Source of the DNA: JAIVGV01 sp045807785 | GTDB taxonomy: Bacteria > Acidobacteriota > Blastocatellia > Pyrinomonadales > Pyrinomonadaceae | DNA length: 8,925 nucleotides | NCBI GenBank assembly: GCA_045807785.1 | Contig: JBJMGS010000007.1 | Coordinates: 1 to 8,925, forward strand | Reading direction: 5' to 3' | Shown: in pieces, positions 1 to 5,688 of the stretch | Numbering within the stretch: position 1 is the first letter of the stretch | Layout of the letters: each line of letters opens with the position of its first letter | The notes under the pieces: model-generated | Seen by the model: the letters and a program-made list of their open reading frames with translations, nothing else | The model's database searches: none | What the model was told of the DNA's origin: nothing | Position numbers and translations under genes: made by a program

Positions 1-53
1 AAATCCAGATAGGTTTTCCCCGACCCCCGACCCCTGTCACCCATTCCCCGCCC
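1..53 (-). other. G-quadruplex-capable tract just after the xerC stop
   Basis: The plus strand carries six C-runs (18-21, 24-28, 31-34, 40-42, 46-49, 51-53) separated by loops of 2, 2, 5, 3 and 1 bases. The minus-strand transcript leaving xerC therefore has six G-runs of three or more with loops of at most five, which meets the usual G-quadruplex pattern several times over. It starts directly beyond the xerC stop codon. It could act as a 3' RNA structure or simply be a GC-rich intergenic repeat. Folding is inferred, not shown. Confidence 0.45.
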
Positions 54-977
54 TCAGGCTTTCGGATGGTACTTGTCGTAAACCTCGATCAGTTTTTCCA
101 TCGAGACGTGCGTGTAGATTTGCGTGGTGGAGAGACGGGCGTGCCCGAGCAGCTCCTGAATGTGGCGGAGGTCTGCGCCGTTATCGAGCAGGTGCGTGGC
201 GAAGGAGTGGCGCAAAGAGTGCGGGCTGATGTTGTGAATCCCGGCGCAGAGCATAATGTACTTGTCCACCATGCGACCGACCGAGCGCGTCGTGATGCGC
301 GTGCCCTGATAGTTGAGGAAGACCGCCTGATCGTCGCGCTCGGTGACGGGCGCGCGGTTGAGGAACGAGGAGCGCGCCTCAAGGTAGCGGATGAGCGCGT
401 CGAGCGCGGGCTCGGTGAAAGGGATGATGCGCTGCTTGCGCCGCTTGCCCGTCACCTGCACCATCCGGTTCTTAAAATCCACGTCGCGCAGGTTCGTCTT
501 CGTCAGCTCGGAGACGCGCATCCCCGTCCCGTAGAGCATCTCTAAGATGGCGCGGTCGCGCTTTCCCAGATCGGTCTGCGTGTCGGGCGTCTCGATGAAG
601 CGCACCATGTCCTCGACCGAGAGGTGCGAAGGGAGTTTCTTCTCCAGGCGCGGCGTCGAGACCAGCTTCGCCGGGTTGTCCTTGACGACTCCCTCGCGCA
701 GCAGGAACTGGAAGAAGGTGCGGAGCGCCGCCAGCTTGCGCGCGATGGAAGACTTCTGTTTGTTGGCGGCGTGCAGCTCCGAGAGCCACTCGCGGATCGT
801 GATGTGATCGATCTGGCGGATGTCGAACTCGCGGCGCTTGCCCGTCGCGGGGTCGGCGGGTGCAAGATGCTCGTAGAACTGGCCGAGGTCAATCCGGTAA
901 TTGCGCAGCGTGTGCTCGCTCGCGTTGCGCTCGTAGCGCAGGTGCTCGAAGAACTGTTCGAGTAGTTGTTCCATCAT
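54..977 (-). CDS. xerC: Tyrosine recombinase XerC (site-specific chromosome dimer resolution)
   Basis: The 307-residue protein has the usual length for XerC/XerD, cytoplasmic recombinases that resolve chromosome dimers at dif sites using a covalent phosphotyrosine intermediate. Residues about 3-100 form the SAM-like core-binding domain. Residues about 115-305 form the catalytic domain, with the full active-site set visible: R154 (in TGMRVSEL), K178 (VTGK), H253 and R256 (HSLRHSFATHLL), H279 (LGHA) and nucleophile Y288 (IYTHV). Two adjacent ATG codons (977 and 974) could start it. No Shine-Dalgarno sequence is visible, and a 6-bp GC hairpin lies just upstream. It follows the VWFA-TonB gene by 33 bases and trmFO lies one gene further upstream, so it is probably the last window-visible gene of that operon. 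The trmFO linkage favours XerC over XerD, but sequence alone cannot fully separate the two. Confidence 0.93.
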   Translation of the reverse strand: MMEQLLEQFFEHLRYERNASEHTLRNYRIDLGQFYEHLAPADPATGKRREFDIRQIDHITIREWLSELHAANKQKSSIARKLAALRTFFQFLLREGVVKDNPAKLVSTPRLEKKLPSHLSVEDMVRFIETPDTQTDLGKRDRAILEMLYGTGMRVSELTKTNLRDVDFKNRMVQVTGKRRKQRIIPFTEPALDALIRYLEARSSFLNRAPVTERDDQAVFLNYQGTRITTRSVGRMVDKYIMLCAGIHNISPHSLRHSFATHLLDNGADLRHIQELLGHARLSTTQIYTHVSMEKLIEVYDKYHPKA

Positions 978-984
978 CGCGCCC

Positions 985-1001
985 GGCGCGCTGCTCGCGC
1001 C
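985..1001 (-). other. Small GC hairpin ahead of the xerC start
   Basis: GGCGCG (985-990) and CGCGCC (996-1001) form a perfect 6-bp stem around a 5-base loop. It occupies the 33-base gap between the VWFA-TonB stop and the xerC ATG, ending seven bases before that ATG. A Shine-Dalgarno sequence would normally lie here, and none is visible. It could affect xerC translation initiation, but such short GC palindromes also arise by chance in DNA this rich in GC. Confidence 0.3.
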
Positions 1002-1010
1002 GCCACAACT

Positions 1011-3086
1011 TCAGAGCGTGAACGTGTAGTTGATGACGCCCGAGACCCGGACGGGCTGCCCCGAGACGAGCGTCGGCGGAAAGCGCGCCTGACGCGCGGC
1101 GCTAACCGCCGCTTCGCGCAGAGGCACTGGACCGCTCGCCGCGCGCGCCTCGATCACTTTACCACTCTCGTCAATCGTCACCTCGACCACGACCATCCCA
1201 GACGCGCGCATACGCTTCGCTATCTCCGGGTAGGAAGGCACGGGCAGAAACCTGGCGCGGCTGTTGAGCACGCCGCCCTGCACGACCTCGTTCGCCTTCC
1301 GCGGCGGCTCGTCGGACTTTGGAGACGACACAGACGGCGCAGGCGACGCGGGACTGTTCGACGCCGAAGAGTTTTGCTGTGACGAGTTTTGCGTTGATGA
1401 ATTTTGCGTGCCCGCGCTCGGCGACGCAGACTTTGTTTCCCGCGCGCCATCGCCGACGGAGCGCGGCCTCGTCTCGCTCGGAGCCGCACTGCCCGAAGTC
1501 GTCTCGCTAGGAGTCGCCGGCTGCGACGTTTCAACGGGCGGCGCTGCGCCGTCGGTCGCGGTCGAAGATAAGTTTTGAATTGGGTTCGGCTGGCTGTTGT
1601 CGGTCTGAGGCTTTCGGGTCGTGAGCGTCGTCGCGGATGCTGCCGTAGGCGGACTCTGCTCCGGCTTGAACGTGCCGAGCCTGACGACGGGCCGCGCGGG
1701 CGCGGCGTCGGCGGGCGGCGACGCGTCGGCGTCTGGGTCGAGGTTCTTGCTGCCGTGCGTCGGCACGTTCAGGTTGACGGGCGCGCGCGCGTTCGGCGCG
1801 ACGGCTCCCGCCCCGCCCTGTGCCACTTCGCGCGGCGACGAAGCGGCGGACGGCATCATCACGACCGGATCGCTGATCGGGTAGGGCGCGGCGGCGTTCG
1901 TGTCGCCGGGCGAGAGCGTCGAGAGGTTCTCGCGGCGGCGCGGGTAGTAGCCGCGGCGCGCGCGCACGCGCACGTTCGGGCGCGACTTGACGCGCAGCGT
2001 GATGACGCGGAAGCGTCCGTCGCGTCCGTCGTCGTTCGGGTAGTAGCTGAGGACGTACTGCTGCGCGAGGTCTGCGGCGATCTGCGTGAAGGCGACTTCC
2101 AGATCGGACGGCAGCTTCGGGACGTTGACGAATCCGCCTGTGTAAGAGGTCAAGTCCTGCATCCTCCGCTCGGCGACGAGATCGCGCAGGTTCGCGTTGT
2201 CGCTCAGGCCCGTCTGGATGACGAAGACCTGACAGTCGCTCGCCAGCACGCGCCGCACCATCTCGCCGAAGTCCTGCAGGTTGCTCGTCGTCTCCACGCC
2301 GTCCGAGACGACGATCATCACCTTGCGCCCGGACTGCGGGCGCAGGTAGTCCGCCGCCATCGCGATGGTGTCAAAGAGCGCCGTCGAGCCTTCGACCTCG
2401 CCGTAGTTCTCGATGGTGCGGACGAGACGCGGCACTTCGTTCGTCAGCGGCTGATCGAGCGTCGGGATGGTCGAGATGGAGAAGATGGCGGCTTGATCGA
2501 CGGGGCGGATGACGGTGCGGAAGAAGTTGATCGCCGCCTTCTTCTCCAGCTCGCGCGTCGGGCGAATGCTGGAACTGTTATCGAAGAGCAGGGCGAGCCG
2601 CACGGGAGTCTCGGCGTGCGAGATGTCACTGATCGTCTGCGGCTGACCGTCCACGCGCAGCTCGAAGTCTTCGAGCTTGAGATCGGCGATGGCGTGCCCT
2701 GACGCGTCCGTCACGTTCGCCGAGACCGGTACGAGGTTCGAGTTAACTTTGTAAACCTCGTCGTCGTCGGGGTCGGGCGTCGCGCCCGGCGAAGGCTTGG
2801 CGGCGGCGGCAGGCGCTGGTGTGCTCTGCTGCGTCTGCGCGTTAGTTGAAGACGGCTGACCGGGCGCATCGACGGTGTCGCGGACGGGTTCGGCGCGGCG
2901 CGGACGCTGGGCGGGCGTGGGCGAGGCAGACGGCGCGGGGCGCTGGCGACCCGACTGCGCGCGGAGCGCGGCGGGCGCGACGAGCGACGCGAAAAGCAGG
3001 GCGGAGAGAAGGACGAGAGCGGGCGACGGGCGCGTGCGTGCGAATGACGCGTGCCGGACGACGCGGCGCGCGCTTCCTTGTTTCAA
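1011..3086 (-). CDS. Secreted VWFA-domain protein with C-terminal TonB domain
   Basis: From a TTG start at 3086 the product has 691 residues. A positively charged start and hydrophobic segment (residues 19-43, ending ALRA before QSG) form a signal peptide or signal anchor. After a short Pro/Ala-rich stretch, residues about 110-385 form a von Willebrand A domain of the acidobacterial VWFA-related type. Its metal-binding MIDAS set is intact: D169, S171, S173 (DNSSS), T235 and D262 (VSDG). A low-complexity Pro/Ser/Thr/Ala linker of about 220 residues includes three QNSS[T/Q/A] repeats. Residues about 607-691 are a TonB C-terminal domain (YPEIAKR, VVVEVTIDESGKV, INYTFTL). Likely role: envelope protein binding a ligand through the VWFA fold and engaging outer-membrane partners; the partner is unknown. 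The TTG overlaps the upstream trmFO TGA (TTGA), which suggests translational coupling. GTG codons at 3185 and 3176 would extend it about 100 bases into trmFO and put an odd Arg-rich stretch before the signal; the GTG at 3176 does have AAGGAG eight bases upstream, so the start is unsettled. Confidence 0.85.
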   Translation of the reverse strand: MKQGSARRVVRHASFARTRPSPALVLLSALLFASLVAPAALRAQSGRQRPAPSASPTPAQRPRRAEPVRDTVDAPGQPSSTNAQTQQSTPAPAAAAKPSPGATPDPDDDEVYKVNSNLVPVSANVTDASGHAIADLKLEDFELRVDGQPQTISDISHAETPVRLALLFDNSSSIRPTRELEKKAAINFFRTVIRPVDQAAIFSISTIPTLDQPLTNEVPRLVRTIENYGEVEGSTALFDTIAMAADYLRPQSGRKVMIVVSDGVETTSNLQDFGEMVRRVLASDCQVFVIQTGLSDNANLRDLVAERRMQDLTSYTGGFVNVPKLPSDLEVAFTQIAADLAQQYVLSYYPNDDGRDGRFRVITLRVKSRPNVRVRARRGYYPRRRENLSTLSPGDTNAAAPYPISDPVVMMPSAASSPREVAQGGAGAVAPNARAPVNLNVPTHGSKNLDPDADASPPADAAPARPVVRLGTFKPEQSPPTAASATTLTTRKPQTDNSQPNPIQNLSSTATDGAAPPVETSQPATPSETTSGSAAPSETRPRSVGDGARETKSASPSAGTQNSSTQNSSQQNSSASNSPASPAPSVSSPKSDEPPRKANEVVQGGVLNSRARFLPVPSYPEIAKRMRASGMVVVEVTIDESGKVIEARAASGPVPLREAAVSAARQARFPPTLVSGQPVRVSGVINYTFTL
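1366..1410 (-). repeat. 15-base tandem repeat, three copies, in the VWFA-TonB linker
   Basis: Three consecutive 15-base units (1366-1380, 1381-1395, 1396-1410) share the core GA-GTTTTGC on the plus strand. In the gene they encode the pentapeptide QNSS[T/Q/A] three times (residues 561-575). The units are more AT-rich than the surrounding gene. This is a short in-frame expansion in a disordered linker, so copy-number changes would leave the reading frame intact. Confidence 0.75.
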
Positions 3087-4477
3087 AGATTGACCGTGCG
3101 CGCCGGCGCATCTTCCGCCGCGTCTGCCGTGTCGCTCGTCGCGTGCGTCTCGTTCGTGCATATCTCGCGTAGCCACTCGTCCCACTCCTTGAGCGCGCGC
3201 CCGACCTGTAGCTCGTGTCGGTCGCGCTTGCGGCGCACACGCTTGCGCTCCTCTTCCGTGAGCGGTTCTAACAGCGCGAAGGTGATGTTAACGGGTTGAT
3301 AGTTGTCGGTCTCTGCCTGCGAGACGTAGCGCGCGAGCGCGCCCGTCGCGGTCTTCGACGGCGCCGTGACGAGTCCGCGCCCCGCGGCGAGGCGCGCCGC
3401 GTTGACCCCGGCGAGCCAGCCGGTCGCGACCGACTCGACGTAACCTTCGACGCCGCTGATCTGCCCGGCGAAAAAGACCTGAGGTCGCGCGCGCATTTGC
3501 AGGGTCGGGGCGAGCACGCGCGGCGCGCTGATATAAGTATTACGATGAATCTGCCCGTACTGCAAGAATTCCGCGCGTTCGAGTCCGGGAATCAGCCGGA
3601 GCACCTTCGCCTGTTCGCCGTAACGTAGATGGTTCTGGAAGCCGACGAGGTTATAGGCGTCCGCCAACAGGTTCTCCTGGCGCAACTGCACGGCGGCGAA
3701 GGGCTCTCTGCCCGTGCGCGGATCGGGCAAGCCGACCGGCTTCATCGGGCCGTACCGCAGCGTGTCGTAACCGCGCCGCGCCATCTCCTCAATCGGCAGG
3801 CACGACTCGAACCAGCGCGTCTCCTCGAACCGCTGTAAGGGCACCGCCTGCGCCGTCGTCAGAGCCTCGTAGAAGCGTCGGTACTCCTCCTCGTTCATCG
3901 GACAGTTCAGGTAATCGTCGCCGCCCTTGCCGTAGCGCGCGGCGCGGAAGGCGATGGACTGATCGACCGAGTCTGCCGCAACGATAGGCGCGATGGCGTC
4001 GTAGAAGTAGAGTTGATCGTCGCCGGTGAGGCGCGCGATCTCGGCGGCGAGCGCGTCGGAGCACAAGGGTCCTGCGGCGATGACGGTGATCGCGTCTTCG
4101 CTGACGCTCGTCATCTCTTCGCGCACGACGCGGATGCGCGGGTGCGCTTCGATCCGCTCCGTGATGAGCGCGGCGAAGCGATGTCGATCAACCGCGAGCG
4201 CCGCGCCCGCCGGGACGCGCGTCGCGGCGGCGACTTCCATGACGAGCGAGCTCCCGCGCCGCAGCTCCTCTTTCAGCAGGTACGGAGCCGTGCCCGGCTC
4301 GTCCGACTTCAGAGAGTTCGAGCAGACGATCTCCGCCAGCTTGTCCGTGCGGTGCGCGGGCGTCTCCCTGACAGGGCGCATCTCGTAGAGCGCGACCCGC
4401 GCGCCGCCTTCAGCCGCTTGCCACGCCGCCTCGACGCCCGCGAAGCCCCCGCCAATGATCGTAATCTCTTCCATCAT
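3083..4477 (-). CDS. trmFO: tRNA (uracil-54-C5) methyltransferase, folate/FAD dependent (TrmFO)
   Basis: TrmFO makes m5U54 (ribothymidine) in the T-loop of tRNAs, using methylenetetrahydrofolate as carbon donor and FAD/NAD(P)H as reductant in the cytoplasm. The 464-residue product has a normal length for the family. Residues 5-35 hold the FAD-binding Rossmann motif (GGGFAGVEAA, then an acidic YEMRP end). The two family-conserved cysteines are present: C52 in EIVCSNSLKS and C226 in WFESCLPIEEMA. Other family signatures are KGGDDYLNCPMN, YGPMKPVGL, NLVGFQNHLRYGEQ and GQISGVEGY. The start is one of two adjacent ATG codons (4477 or 4474). An upstream ATG frame running to 4552 passes through the repeat spacer and is unlikely to be translated. 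No Shine-Dalgarno sequence is visible. Its stop overlaps the probable TTG start of the VWFA-TonB gene, with xerC next, so the three are probably cotranscribed. Confidence 0.96.
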   Translation of the reverse strand: MMEEITIIGGGFAGVEAAWQAAEGGARVALYEMRPVRETPAHRTDKLAEIVCSNSLKSDEPGTAPYLLKEELRRGSSLVMEVAAATRVPAGAALAVDRHRFAALITERIEAHPRIRVVREEMTSVSEDAITVIAAGPLCSDALAAEIARLTGDDQLYFYDAIAPIVAADSVDQSIAFRAARYGKGGDDYLNCPMNEEEYRRFYEALTTAQAVPLQRFEETRWFESCLPIEEMARRGYDTLRYGPMKPVGLPDPRTGREPFAAVQLRQENLLADAYNLVGFQNHLRYGEQAKVLRLIPGLERAEFLQYGQIHRNTYISAPRVLAPTLQMRARPQVFFAGQISGVEGYVESVATGWLAGVNAARLAAGRGLVTAPSKTATGALARYVSQAETDNYQPVNITFALLEPLTEEERKRVRRKRDRHELQVGRALKEWDEWLREICTNETHATSDTADAAEDAPARTVNL

Positions 4478-4490
4478 GTGAATAGACACG

Positions 4491-4608
4491 CGTGAATCGT
4501 AAATCGTCAATCTTAAATTGTCTAAGACCATGAGCCGATTTTCGCGACTCACGAATCACCGCCGCTCGACTTGCAGTTCGCGATTGACGATTCACGATTC
4601 ACGATTCA
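4491..4608. repeat. Inverted arrays of a heptamer repeat in the spacer before trmFO
   Basis: On the right, 4581-4608 is four consecutive 7-base units (CGATTGA, then CGATTCA three times), the last overlapping the stop codon of the upstream 354-residue gene. On the left, 4493-4520 is four degenerate units in the opposite orientation (TGAATCG, TAAATCG, TCAATCT, TAAATTG). The arms 4491-4512 and 4582-4603 match as an inverted repeat at 21 of 22 positions, with a 69-base interior. The spacer is clearly more AT-rich than its surroundings. It is probably a short intergenic repeat able to form a large hairpin in DNA or RNA. It could separate trmFO expression from the upstream pair, but it lacks the shape of a simple intrinsic terminator. 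Confidence 0.7.
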
Positions 4609-5670
4609 TGGCTCTTCCGGCGGGGGCTTCGTGGCGTCAACCGTCGCGTCGTCCGTCTTGACGTTGAAGCGGCGGAAGTCGGTCATCGTCTCGGTTATGT
4701 CGCACCAGATACCGTTGAAGACATCTTTGTCCGCGAGGGTGTTTAAGTAGATCAGACACACCTTCCAACCACCGCCGGGCAGGCGCATCTGCTCGATGAC
4801 GACCCACGGCTCAGGAGCCAACGACGCTGCGTCGCCCTTCTTCTTCAACGCTTCTGGAATGGGTCGCGCTTCAACGCGCATGATCTGTTTGTCCGCCGCG
4901 TCGATCCAGATGCGACCCGCGAGTTTGGTGTAAGGCTTCTGCGTGACGAACGCGGGCTTGAAGTCTGCGCGCGGTCGGAAGTCCAGGACGATGGCGGCGC
5001 GGTCGTGGAACTGTTCGCGGCGCGGGTTGGAGAACTCGCCCGCGTGGAGGAAGTTCGAGAGCGAGAGCATGAACAAGCCGGAACCGAGACCGCTGCGGGG
5101 CCTGAAGACCCACACGGGACCGAACGTGGGGATCGTCTTCGGGTAGGGCGCGGGCGGCGGCGCGGTTGACTGTTTCGCCATCTCCGCACGCCGCTTCGCC
5201 ATCTCCTGTTCGTTCTTCTTAAAGACTTCGACCGCGCGCTTAAACTCTTTCTCAGAGTCTTCGGGCGAGAGCGTCACGCCGTCGCGGCTAATGATCTTGC
5301 GCACCGATTCGCCGTACTGTGGATAGATTTCCGCCACCGTGATGCGCTCACGGACGAGCTTGCCGCCCTTCATCTCGTACTCACTCGTCTCCGCGGTGTA
5401 GGTGTAGTCCACGTAATCTTTGCTGTTGATGCGCTCGCTCGCCGCCACCTCGCGGATGAGCGCTGGCGTGTCGAGCGATTCGATATTGGCTGGCGTTTGT
5501 GCAGCCGCGACTTGCGCGCGCGGGTCAGATTGAACGGCGCGCGCGTGAGCGACGATGAGAGTCGCGATGATCTGCATCGAGAGGACGAGCGCGAGCAGCG
5601 TGGCACTGGTGGATTTCAAACCTGAGGCGCGCGCGTGAGATTGTCGCCGTTGCGTGAGAGGAGGTTTCAT
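4606..5670 (-). CDS. Exported protein of unknown function, paralogue of the adjacent upstream gene
   Basis: The 354-residue product is not recognised by name. Residues 22-46 form a hydrophobic signal segment after a basic start, with possible cleavage near AHARA. Residues about 64-340 match the C-terminal half of the preceding gene product block by block: a YTYT segment (89-92), AEIYP (113-117), DGVTLSPE (130-137), a charged helix-prone stretch (138-166), NPRREQF...DFRPR (215-234) and WIDAADKQIMRVEARP (255-270). The mixture of beta-strand patterns around the WID...DKQIMR block recalls LolA/LolB-like outer-membrane lipoprotein-sorting folds, but that is only a resemblance. An insert at about 167-209, Pro-rich at first and then Gly/Leu-rich, is absent from the paralogue. 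The C-terminus ends in a Pro/Glu tail. The start is ATG at 5670, 18 bases after the upstream stop, with only a weak AAGGA about 13 bases upstream. It is almost certainly cotranscribed with its paralogue and probably acts in the periplasm or outer envelope. Confidence 0.8.
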   Translation of the reverse strand: MKPPLTQRRQSHARASGLKSTSATLLALVLSMQIIATLIVAHARAVQSDPRAQVAAAQTPANIESLDTPALIREVAASERINSKDYVDYTYTAETSEYEMKGGKLVRERITVAEIYPQYGESVRKIISRDGVTLSPEDSEKEFKRAVEVFKKNEQEMAKRRAEMAKQSTAPPPAPYPKTIPTFGPVWVFRPRSGLGSGLFMLSLSNFLHAGEFSNPRREQFHDRAAIVLDFRPRADFKPAFVTQKPYTKLAGRIWIDAADKQIMRVEARPIPEALKKKGDAASLAPEPWVVIEQMRLPGGGWKVCLIYLNTLADKDVFNGIWCDITETMTDFRRFNVKTDDATVDATKPPPEEP

Positions 5671-5688
5671 GTCGAGTTGTCGATCCTT

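Noticed and set aside
950..965. GAAC-GTTC palindrome as a LexA-type operator near the xerC start
   Set aside because: The half-sites are one base apart instead of the four of the known CGAACN4GTTCG box, and it lies inside the xerC coding region.
54..977. Phage or island integrase paired with the tRNA as attachment site
   Set aside because: The protein matches the short Xer type next to trmFO, the tRNA is over 7 kb away, and no partial duplication of the tRNA 3' end or other mobile genes was seen.
1575..2702. 375-codon open frame on the plus strand opposite the VWFA-TonB gene
   Set aside because: It is Arg/Val-rich with no domain pattern, and lies opposite a gene with clear signal, MIDAS and TonB motifs. 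Long antisense open frames are expected at this GC content.
4478..4552. Extended TrmFO start at 4552
   Set aside because: The extra residues are encoded by the heptamer-repeat spacer and are AT-rich; the FAD motif begins right after the ATG at 4477/4474, as in the family.
4491..4608. CRISPR-like array
   Set aside because: The units are 7 bases with no unique spacers and no cas genes nearby; it is a simple heptamer repeat in inverted arms.
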